DNA of 5,520 bases, from NCBI GenBank assembly GCA_021811745.1, contig JAJZNH010000797.1:800-6319 (forward strand), written 5' to 3'. Of the stretch, positions 1 to 5,520 are shown in pieces. The position numbers were made by a program, and so were the translations under genes. Within the stretch, counting starts at the first letter, position 1. Every line of letters begins with the position of its first letter. The notes below the pieces were generated by a model that worked only from the letters and a program-made list of their open reading frames with translations, had not been told where the DNA came from and made no database searches. The stretch is from Acidobacteriota bacterium. GTDB lineage: Bacteria > Acidobacteriota > Terriglobia > Terriglobales > Acidobacteriaceae.

Positions 1-111
1 GCAGTCCAGCCGCCGCCATCCATCCTCGCGCGCCTTCCGCGCCGCTCTGATCAGGTCGCCCGGCGTATCGAATTCGGCCAGCAGGCCGTAAGTTCCTTCG
101 CGTGGGGGCAT
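1..111 (-). CDS. actD: ActD, ACIII membrane subunit (DUF3341), N-terminal fragment
   Basis: This is the first 37 codons of a gene that runs off the left edge. The ATG at 111-109 overlaps the actC stop codon (TAATG), and a strong GGAGGT lies 9 nt upstream. The translation starts [17 protein letters not shown] and continues to WRRLDC without a stop. The YGLLAEFD(T/S)P opening followed by an Ala/Arg-rich helix and a GWRRLD-type segment is characteristic of the DUF3341 family. ActD proteins in ACIII are small membrane subunits of about 170-200 residues with a cytoplasmic N-terminal domain and two transmembrane helices; those helices would lie outside the window. No catalytic role or cofactor is established for ActD, and it is thought to be structural. 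Identification rests on the short N-terminal match plus its position immediately after actC, the standard order in act operons. The truncation is caused by the window edge, not by mutation. Confidence 0.88.
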   Translation of the reverse strand, partial: MPPREGTYGLLAEFDTPGDLIRAARKAREDGWRRLDC

Positions 112-1529
112 TAGTCACCTACCTCCGCTGCCGCCTTGGGCTTGATCTCAGCACCTGGCAGCATGGTGCGAATCTCCGACATCGGAATCATGGGCAGGAA
201 GCGAACGAACAACAGGAAGAGGAACAGGAACAGCAAAAGCGTCCCGCCGAACGTCATGTAGTCCCACTTGGTCGGGTAGTACGTGCCCCACGAAGAGGGC
301 AGAAAATCCCGCGTCAAGCTGGTCACAATAATCACGAAGCGCTCGAACCACATGCCCGTGTTCACCACCAGCGACATGATGAACATGAAAAGCATGTTGG
401 TGCGCCATTTGCGAACCCACAACGTCGTCAACGGAATCAAGAGATTGCAGATGATGAGTAATTTGTAGGACCACCCCATGGGGCCGAAGGCGCGGTTCCA
501 AAAGGTAAAGGCTTCCCAGTGATCGGCTGAATACCAGGCCATGAAGGCTTCCATGCCATAGCCATAGGCAACGATGAAGCCCGTGGCCAGCATGACCTTC
601 CCGCAATTATCGATGTGCCGGAGCGTAACGATTTGCTCCAAGTGATAGAACTTCCGCAGCGGGATGGCCAAAGTGAGCACCATGGCGAATCCCGAGTAGA
701 TGGCGCCGGCCACAAAGTAGGGCGGGAAGATGGTGGTGTGCCAGCCGGGCAGAACGGCCACGGCGAAGTCGAAGCTGATGACCGTGTGCACCGAAAGCAC
801 CAGCGGAGTGGCCAGGCCCGCCAAGAGCAGCCCGGCGGTCTCATACCGCGCCCAGTGCCGCACCGAACCGCGCCAGCCCAGGGAAAGCATGCCGTAGAAA
901 TACTTCGCGAACTTCGACTCCGCGCGGTCGCGCATGGTGCCCAGGTCGGGAACCATGCCGATGTACCAGAAAACCAGGGAAATCGTCGCGTAGGTCGAAA
1001 CTGCGAAGCAATCCCACATCAGCGGCGAACGGAACTGCGGCCAAACGTCCATGGTCAGCGGCAGCGGCAGCAGCCAATATCCCAGCCATGGACGGCCCAC
1101 GTGAATCAGCGGGAACAGCGCGGCACAGATCACGGCAAAGATGGTCATGGCCTCAGCGAAGCGGTTGATCGCGTTCCGCCAGGTCTGCTTGAAGAGCAGC
1201 AGAATGGCCGAGATCAGCGTTCCGGCGTGGCCGATACCAATCCACCACACAAAGTTAATGATGGCGAAGCCCCAGGCCACGGGTTGGGTAATAGCCCAGA
1301 TGCCGACGCCTTTCAGGAACAACCACACCAGGGCCACCAACAGCATCGTGACGCCGGCGCCGGCCACGCCAAAAAAGCCAAACCAGCCCATGGGCGTGTG
1401 CGGCGTGAGTACGATACCCGTGATCTTATCGGTGACCGACCTGAAGGTCTGTCCCGGTCCAATGACCTTAAACTCGCCGGTTGCCGGATCGATGCCCGGG
1501 TCCTTAATGTTCACTTCGCTGGTCGCCAT
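111..1529 (-). CDS. actC: ActC, NrfD-like quinol-oxidising membrane subunit of Alternative Complex III
   Basis: This is a complete 472-residue polytopic membrane protein of the NrfD/PsrC family and the principal quinol-interacting subunit of ACIII. About ten hydrophobic segments can be seen, near residues 48-72, 82-113, 127-145, 174-194, 231-256, 264-290, 310-330, 353-371, 379-401 and 426-446. This matches two four-helix bundles plus extra helices. Family signatures include [15 protein letters not shown] (98-112), [10 protein letters not shown] (139-148) and [18 protein letters not shown] (394-411). Polar residues buried in helices, such as H143, D173 and D254, are candidates for the quinol site and proton path by analogy with characterised ACIII; that assignment is inference. 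The protein binds no haem or cluster and has no CXXCH. The ATG at 1529 is chosen because it lies 7 bp after the actB stop and gives the usual polar N-terminal tail. The length is typical for the family. It overlaps actD by 1 bp. Homologous PsrC/NrfD proteins serve other complexes, but the neighbours fix this one as ActC. Confidence 0.96.
   Translation of the reverse strand: MATSEVNIKDPGIDPATGEFKVIGPGQTFRSVTDKITGIVLTPHTPMGWFGFFGVAGAGVTMLLVALVWLFLKGVGIWAITQPVAWGFAIINFVWWIGIGHAGTLISAILLLFKQTWRNAINRFAEAMTIFAVICAALFPLIHVGRPWLGYWLLPLPLTMDVWPQFRSPLMWDCFAVSTYATISLVFWYIGMVPDLGTMRDRAESKFAKYFYGMLSLGWRGSVRHWARYETAGLLLAGLATPLVLSVHTVISFDFAVAVLPGWHTTIFPPYFVAGAIYSGFAMVLTLAIPLRKFYHLEQIVTLRHIDNCGKVMLATGFIVAYGYGMEAFMAWYSADHWEAFTFWNRAFGPMGWSYKLLIICNLLIPLTTLWVRKWRTNMLFMFIMSLVVNTGMWFERFVIIVTSLTRDFLPSSWGTYYPTKWDYMTFGGTLLLFLFLFLLFVRFLPMIPMSEIRTMLPGAEIKPKAAAEVGD
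121..126 (-). promoter_or_regulatory. Strong Shine-Dalgarno for actD inside the actC 3' end
   Basis: On the minus strand the sequence reads GGAGGT followed by AGGTGACTA and then the actD ATG. This is a full match to the anti-Shine-Dalgarno core at 9 nt spacing, with a second AGGT closer in. It lies within the last codons of actC, and the TAATG junction would also allow reinitiation. It supports the choice of the ATG at 111 as the actD start and is the best ribosome binding site in the window. Confidence 0.75.
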
Positions 1530-1536
1530 CGTGAGT

Positions 1537-4500
1537 TCAACCCTTTGCCGGCAGGTGCTCCACCGGCGTTTCTTCCAGTTGCGGATTCGGATTCAGTATT
1601 TCGGCCACATAAGTCGTCCTTGGGCGCGTATTGATGTCTGCGATTACCTGGTAGCTGCGCACGTTGGCTCGCAGTTTCCTGACCTGGCTGGTCTTGTCGT
1701 TCAGATCGCCAAAGACAATCGCGTGAGCCGGGCAGGCTTGCTGGCAGGCAGTGATAATCTCGCCGTCGCGGACGCGGCGGTTGTCAATGTCGGCCTGGAT
1801 CTTGGCTTCCTGGATGCGCTGGATGCAGTAGGTGCACTTCTCCATCACGCCGCGCGAGCGCACCGTCACGTCGGGGTTGCGCATCAGCTTCAGGCTGGGC
1901 GTGTCATAGTCCGAGTAGAGCAGGAAGTTGAAGCGCCGCACCTTGTACGGGCAGTTGTTCGAGCAATAGCGCGTCCCCACGCAGCGGTTGTAGACCTGCA
2001 CATTCAAGCCGTCGGGCGAGTGCACGGTCGCGCCCACCGGGCAGACAATCTCGCACGGCGCGTCCTCGCACTGCTGGCAGTTCATGGGCTGGAAGTGCGC
2101 CCGCGGCGTCGACAAATCCCCCTCGAAATAAGTGTCGATGCGCAGCCACTGCATGATGCGCCCGATGCGCGCCTGCTGCTTGCCCACCACCGCGATGTTG
2201 TTTTCCGCGTAGCAGCTCACAATGCACGCGTTGCACCCCGTGCAACTGTTCATGTCGATCGACAGGCCCCAGGCATATTCGTTGTACGGCCAGTTCGGGA
2301 ACAGCGAGGTGTTGCTCGCGGGAGTCTCGTGATTGATGCCCTCGTGGGCGAAATTCGGATCGGCCTTGAACTCCTCCAGCGTGGCGTAGCGGATAATGCC
2401 GCGCGGGCCCAGCGCCTCGTCGCCTTCGAGCGAGTTGTTGCCGTTGCCCTCCTGGCCGAACATCTTCCCGCGGTGGTCCTGATAGTGGCTCTTGGTGATC
2501 GCCACGCCCCACGTGCCGGGCACCTGCTTGATGGATCCCGTGGCGTAGAACGGCGCCCAGCTGTTGCGGATCAGATAGGCATTGAAGCCGTGCCCCGAAC
2601 CAACACGCCCGGCAAACTCGCGGCCGAAGCCCAGGTACACCGTCACCGAATTGTCGGGATGGCCGGGAGCCACAATCACCGGCGCCCGCACCTTGCCCTT
2701 ACCCACGCTCAGCTCCACGATGTCCTGCTCCTGCAGGCCCAGCCGCGTCAGCGTGGCTCCGGAAACGATGGCCGCGTTGTCCCAGCTTAGATTGGTGACG
2801 GGCTTGGGCAGCTCCTGCAGCCAGCCCACATTACTCCAGCGCCCATCGTAGATATTCGGATCGGGCCGGAAGATGATCTCGATGGAATCCTTGGGCGTGG
2901 GCGCGGGAACCGCGCCATGAAACACCGCCGCCACGTTCGCCTTGGCTGTTCTGTCGAATGCCGTTCCTTCAATCCAGCCGTCGTGGAGCACCTTGCGCCA
3001 GCCCATCTCCACATCGCCCGGCGCCGTCTCGTTCTTCTGGATCACCGTCAGCCACGTCTCGCGCACGGCATCGTGGGCGCTCAAGAAGGGGTTGTTGAGC
3101 AGCAGCAACTGCAACACTTCGTGCGCCGTGTGGCCGTTATAGAGAGGCGCAATCATCGGCTGCACAATCGAAACCGTCCCATCATAGGCCCGGCAATCGC
3201 TCCACGACTCCAGATAGTGCGCTGAGTTAATGTGCCAGTCCGAGATCTGGCCTGTCTCGTCCAAGTGTGCGCCGAGATGAACCGCGGTCTTGGCCTTGTT
3301 AAAGGCCGATAGAAACTTCAGATCGGCGGGCGCAGTGTAAATAGGATTGGAGTCGAGAATAATCAGCCAGTCCACCTTGCCCGCGTTCAGATCGCTCACC
3401 AGCGCCTTGAAGTCTCCAAACTGGTCGCTGGGCAGCGGATTCACCGTCTCTGCCGAAACAAAAACCGTCTTGCCGATGTTACCGAGAGCGCTATTGACGG
3501 CCAGCGCCAGCTCACTCACTGACGCGTCTTGATAAAGCCCCGGAAGCACCGCGCACTTGCCGCCGTTGGCCTTCAGGTCCGCCACCAGCGCGGCCAGATA
3601 CTTCTGTTCGTCGTTGCTCCACTCCCACGCCGGCGGGTTCACGCCCGCCACGCCCACAGCCTTGGCCAGCTCCGCCGTGAAGGCCGGAATCTCGCTCGCA
3701 CGCAGCCGCAGCCGGTGCTCGGCCTTCATGCCCGTTGTGGTCGTCGAGCTCTCGACTGAGTACAGCCGGTTCCATCCCTCCGCCGGCTGCCGGCGCCGGT
3801 TTGCGTAGTCCCGCACCAGCCGGTGGAACCCTGGATAGTCCGCACTCGAAAGAAAGTCCGCATCCAGCGAAACGATGACATCCGCGGCCGCCAGATCATA
3901 TTGAACGTTGATGCCCTTTTCGGCCGCCGTTCCCGCCAGCGCCGGATCGTACTGCACCAGCTTGGCCTTGGGCCAGGCCGCCTGCACAGCCTTCCACTGC
4001 CGCGCCAGCGTGGGTGACGTAATGGTCGCGCTCAGAAAGTAAATGCCCGTCCCGTCCTTGGTCGAGGTCACTTTCCCCTGCAACGCTTCGACAAAATCTC
4101 CCCACTCCCGGCTCTCCCCGCGATACAGCACATGCTGCGAGCGGTCAGGATCGTACATGCCCAACAGCGTCCCCTGCGAGAACGGGTCCGAGCCGCCCCG
4201 GTTGTAAGGGTGTTCCGGGTTGCCATCCACTTTGATGGGCCGGAATTCGGAACTCTTGATCAGCAGTGGCACCGCGCCGGTGGTAAATGGATGCGCGGTG
4301 GCGAAGTACATGGGCTTGCCCAGCACCAGGTCCTGAGGCGCTCTTACATACGGATATATCTTTTCTTCGGGCTGTTTGGTGCAGCCGGCCAAACCGGCCA
4401 GCGCGACCGATGCGCCCATCAACTTCAGGAAGCCGCGCCGCGAGACCGGGTCCACCCACTCCGGCGCCACCGAAGGAAACTCCCGATCCACCGCTTCGCG

Positions 4501-4725
4501 GAACTCCGGCGTATCGGCCAACTCGTCCATCGACCGCCAGAGCTTCTTGCCCGCCGCGGCGGACTTGCCCTTTGCGCTCTTTAGCTCCTGGCGCACCTCG
4601 GCCAGCGTCATGGGCTTGGCGGGCTGCCCTTCGGCAGCTTGAGCAATGTTTTCCTCGTTGTTCACGGCATTCCCCGTTTCATTCGGCGCATGAATCGCGG
4701 CCGGGTTCATCTCTCGCGCGTTCAT
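1537..4725 (-). CDS. actB: ActB, molybdopterin-oxidoreductase-like/iron-sulfur subunit of Alternative Complex III
   Basis: This is a complete 1062-residue fused protein that faces the periplasm and passes electrons from ActC to ActA. Residues 1-115 form an extended Tat leader: a [15 protein letters not shown] segment (63-77), the twin-arginine motif SRRGFLK (95-101), a hydrophobic stretch and a lipobox-like LAGC ending at C115. Residues of about 120-800 resemble molybdopterin oxidoreductases but lack the N-terminal cluster motif; ACIII homologues bind no molybdenum cofactor there. The C-terminal domain has four ferredoxin-type motifs: [11 protein letters not shown] (828-838), [14 protein letters not shown] (883-896), [12 protein letters not shown] (915-926) and C964/C967 with C994/C998. 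These fifteen cysteines fit three [4Fe-4S] clusters and one [3Fe-4S] cluster, Thr918 replacing the missing ligand. The start at 4725 overlaps the actA stop (ATGA), which favours translational coupling; M6 and M39 are in-frame alternatives without a well-placed Shine-Dalgarno. The length is normal for fused ActB. Confidence 0.97.
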   Translation of the reverse strand: MNAREMNPAAIHAPNETGNAVNNEENIAQAAEGQPAKPMTLAEVRQELKSAKGKSAAAGKKLWRSMDELADTPEFREAVDREFPSVAPEWVDPVSRRGFLKLMGASVALAGLAGCTKQPEEKIYPYVRAPQDLVLGKPMYFATAHPFTTGAVPLLIKSSEFRPIKVDGNPEHPYNRGGSDPFSQGTLLGMYDPDRSQHVLYRGESREWGDFVEALQGKVTSTKDGTGIYFLSATITSPTLARQWKAVQAAWPKAKLVQYDPALAGTAAEKGINVQYDLAAADVIVSLDADFLSSADYPGFHRLVRDYANRRRQPAEGWNRLYSVESSTTTTGMKAEHRLRLRASEIPAFTAELAKAVGVAGVNPPAWEWSNDEQKYLAALVADLKANGGKCAVLPGLYQDASVSELALAVNSALGNIGKTVFVSAETVNPLPSDQFGDFKALVSDLNAGKVDWLIILDSNPIYTAPADLKFLSAFNKAKTAVHLGAHLDETGQISDWHINSAHYLESWSDCRAYDGTVSIVQPMIAPLYNGHTAHEVLQLLLLNNPFLSAHDAVRETWLTVIQKNETAPGDVEMGWRKVLHDGWIEGTAFDRTAKANVAAVFHGAVPAPTPKDSIEIIFRPDPNIYDGRWSNVGWLQELPKPVTNLSWDNAAIVSGATLTRLGLQEQDIVELSVGKGKVRAPVIVAPGHPDNSVTVYLGFGREFAGRVGSGHGFNAYLIRNSWAPFYATGSIKQVPGTWGVAITKSHYQDHRGKMFGQEGNGNNSLEGDEALGPRGIIRYATLEEFKADPNFAHEGINHETPASNTSLFPNWPYNEYAWGLSIDMNSCTGCNACIVSCYAENNIAVVGKQQARIGRIMQWLRIDTYFEGDLSTPRAHFQPMNCQQCEDAPCEIVCPVGATVHSPDGLNVQVYNRCVGTRYCSNNCPYKVRRFNFLLYSDYDTPSLKLMRNPDVTVRSRGVMEKCTYCIQRIQEAKIQADIDNRRVRDGEIITACQQACPAHAIVFGDLNDKTSQVRKLRANVRSYQVIADINTRPRTTYVAEILNPNPQLEETPVEHLPAKG
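1541..1546 (-). promoter_or_regulatory. Weak Shine-Dalgarno candidate for actC (AAAGGG)
   Basis: AAAGGG on the minus strand lies within the last codons of actB (for Lys and Gly before the stop), 11 nt ahead of the actC ATG. The match is weak and the spacing is long. Translation of actC is probably helped by ribosomes that have just terminated on actB, 7 bp upstream. Confidence 0.4.
4381..4725 (-). other. Extended Tat leader of ActB with lipobox-like end
   Basis: These are residues 1-115 of ActB. A long polar region of about 94 residues precedes S95-R96-R97-G98-F99-L100-K101, which fits the Tat consensus. It is followed by the hydrophobic stretch [13 protein letters not shown] and C115. The [15 protein letters not shown] block is the conserved part of the extended leader known from ActB-type proteins. 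L112-A113-G114-C115 fits a lipoprotein cleavage site, so the mature protein may begin with a lipidated Cys115 that helps anchor it to the outer face of the membrane. Tat export of a folded, cluster-loaded ActB is established for the family; lipidation here is inferred from the motif. Confidence 0.8.
4722..4725 (-). other. ATGA stop/start overlap coupling actA and actB
   Basis: The minus strand reads ATGA, in which ATG starts actB and TGA stops actA. Only a weak GAGA precedes it, about 10 nt upstream of the ATG. The upstream bases also encode the last haem motif of ActA (CETCH, then Arg), which limits how good a ribosome binding site could evolve there. Termination-reinitiation coupling, giving matched amounts of ActA and ActB, is the likely mechanism; this is inferred. 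Confidence 0.6.
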
Positions 4726-5520
4726 CGGTGACAGGTCTCGCAGTTCGTCAGATCTTTAGGCGTCTTAATCTTGTAGTGAACAAGTAAAAAGTGCCCAAGC
4801 GCGTCCTGACTCTCGAATTCCTGATAGACCGGCGCAGGCTGCGGCAGCGGCGGGCTGACATCCCCCGCTACGTTGTGCGCGGCGCTCGCCGCTTGCGCCG
4901 CACCCGCCGGCGCTTCCAGCAGAGCCGTCTCCTCAGCCAATGGATCCTGACTCGGGTCCCGGGTCACGCAATTCACTAGCTGTGCCGTGGGCACTCCCGT
5001 CTTGTCCGGCAACGCCGAGCACCACACCGGGTGATCCTCCGACGGTCCCTTCCATGCCATGTTGTAGATCTCACTCGTCGGGCGTAGGTTCTTCGCCGGA
5101 TCGCGATGGCAGTTTAGACACCACTCCATCTGTAGCGTATTTTGCGCGTACATCAACGGCATCTCATCTACTCGCCCATGACAGGTCGCGCACCCGATGC
5201 CCTTATTGACGTGGATCGCGTGATTGAAATAAACAAAGTCCGGCAGGTCGTGCACCCGGATCCACGGGATCGACTGGCCCGTCACCCAACTCTGCCGTAC
5301 CGGCTGCAGCAGCTGCGCATCCGTCCAGATCTGCGAGTGACAGTTCATACAGGTCCGCGTGGGCGGAATCCCCGCGTAGCTGGAAACTTCCACAGTCGTG
5401 TGGCAGTACTGACATTGCAGCCCCAGCCCCATCACATGGTGCTCGTGACTGAAGGGAATCGGCTGGTCGGCACGCTGGCCCTGACGTGTCACCCAAGGCG
5501 AGCGCTGCAGCTGGTCCAGC
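4722..5520 (-). CDS. actA: ActA, pentaheme cytochrome c subunit of Alternative Complex III (5' end missing)
   Basis: This periplasm-facing multihaem cytochrome c accepts electrons from the ActB clusters. The visible 265 residues contain five CXXCH haem-attachment motifs, at 5414-5400 (CQYCH), 5351-5337 (CMNCH), 5192-5178 (CATCH), 5120-5106 (CLNCH) and 4742-4728 (CETCH), the last followed only by Arg and the stop. The segments PFSHEHHV, GIPPTRTCMNCHSQIWTD and DLPDFVYFNHAIHV supply extra histidines for bis-His ligation and are typical of ActA. The reading frame stays open to the right edge: codons before the GTG at 5492 read LDQLQRSPW, which joins naturally to VTRQGQ, as in the family. That GTG is therefore an internal Val and the true start lies outside. 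The N-terminal membrane anchor expected in ActA is not visible. An Ala/Pro-rich stretch and two further cysteines separate haems 4 and 5. The stop overlaps the actB start by 4 bp. Five haems agree with the pentahaem ActA described in Rhodothermus marinus. Confidence 0.96.
   Translation of the reverse strand, partial: LDQLQRSPWVTRQGQRADQPIPFSHEHHVMGLGLQCQYCHTTVEVSSYAGIPPTRTCMNCHSQIWTDAQLLQPVRQSWVTGQSIPWIRVHDLPDFVYFNHAIHVNKGIGCATCHGRVDEMPLMYAQNTLQMEWCLNCHRDPAKNLRPTSEIYNMAWKGPSEDHPVWCSALPDKTGVPTAQLVNCVTRDPSQDPLAEETALLEAPAGAAQAASAAHNVAGDVSPPLPQPAPVYQEFESQDALGHFLLVHYKIKTPKDLTNCETCHR

Noticed and set aside
200..245. Low-complexity aggregate of Leu/Phe codons (minus strand) near the actC end, resembling a simple repeat
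   Set aside because: It encodes the last transmembrane helix of ActC ([14 protein letters not shown]), so the repetitiveness is explained by protein composition.
1530..1536. Terminator or promoter between actB and actC
   Set aside because: The gap is only 7 bp, with no hairpin or T-run, and cannot hold either.
615..1634. Plus-strand open frame of about 339 codons opposite actC
   Set aside because: It is a charged, low-hydrophobicity, Gln/Arg/His-rich translation that mirrors the membrane protein codons on the other strand. It has no family resemblance and no plausible independent gene context.
1141..2790. Long plus-strand open frame (about 549 codons) antisense to the actC 5' region and the actB 3' half
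   Set aside because: Its translation is rich in Arg, Ala, His and Val without recognisable domains, and it lies wholly opposite two strongly conserved genes. GC-rich codon use commonly leaves such antisense frames open.
120..4725. Polysulfide, nitrite or formate reductase operon (Psr/Nrf/Fdh-type) as an alternative identity
   Set aside because: The catalytic-domain part of ActB lacks the N-terminal cluster motif of true molybdoenzymes. The fusion with the iron-sulfur domain, the pentahaem ActA upstream and the DUF3341 gene downstream are diagnostic of ACIII.
5490..5492. GTG as the start codon of actA
   Set aside because: The frame is open upstream to the window edge and the upstream residues (QRSPW before VTRQG) look like the family's continuous sequence, so GTG is an internal Val codon.

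Overview
The window is an internal slice of one operon, read entirely from the minus strand, that encodes Alternative Complex III (ACIII, the Act complex). ACIII is a membrane quinol:electron-acceptor oxidoreductase that replaces the cytochrome bc1 complex in many bacteria. In transcription order, from the right edge to the left, the genes are actA (pentaheme cytochrome c, 5' end outside the window), actB (complete; fused molybdopterin-oxidoreductase-like and iron-sulfur protein with a Tat signal), actC (complete; NrfD-like quinol-interacting membrane protein) and actD (only its first 37 codons are present; DUF3341 family). The expected continuation actE, actF and possibly oxidase genes lies off the left edge and cannot be seen.

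Layout: 5520-4722 is actA, 4725-1537 is actB, 1529-111 is actC and 111-1 is actD. The genes are packed extremely tightly: actA/actB overlap by 4 bp (ATGA), actB/actC are separated by 7 bp, and actC/actD overlap by 1 bp (TAATG). There is no intergenic stretch longer than 7 bp, so the window holds no independent promoter, terminator, RNA gene, repeat array or mobile element that I can support. The operon promoter must lie beyond the right edge.

How the parts work together (family knowledge applied to what is seen here): ActC oxidises membrane quinol near the periplasmic face. Electrons pass through the three [4Fe-4S] and one [3Fe-4S] clusters of the ActB C-terminal domain, then to the ActA haems, and on to a soluble or oxidase-bound cytochrome c or directly to a terminal oxidase. 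All the expected ligands are visible: five CXXCH motifs in ActA and fifteen cluster cysteines in ActB, with a Thr replacing one Cys where the [3Fe-4S] cluster sits. The molybdopterin-like half of ActB is not expected to carry a cofactor.

Organism: the DNA is GC-rich, and the protein style (extended Tat leader ending in a lipobox-like Cys, actABCD order) suggests a Gram-negative aerobe, with Acidobacteriota my best guess. Taxonomy is inference only; Verrucomicrobiota, Planctomycetota, Gemmatimonadota or Myxococcota cannot be excluded. I found no evidence for a previously undescribed system. The most distinctive local details are an Ala/Pro-rich insertion and two extra cysteines before the last haem of ActA, and the long leader of ActB.
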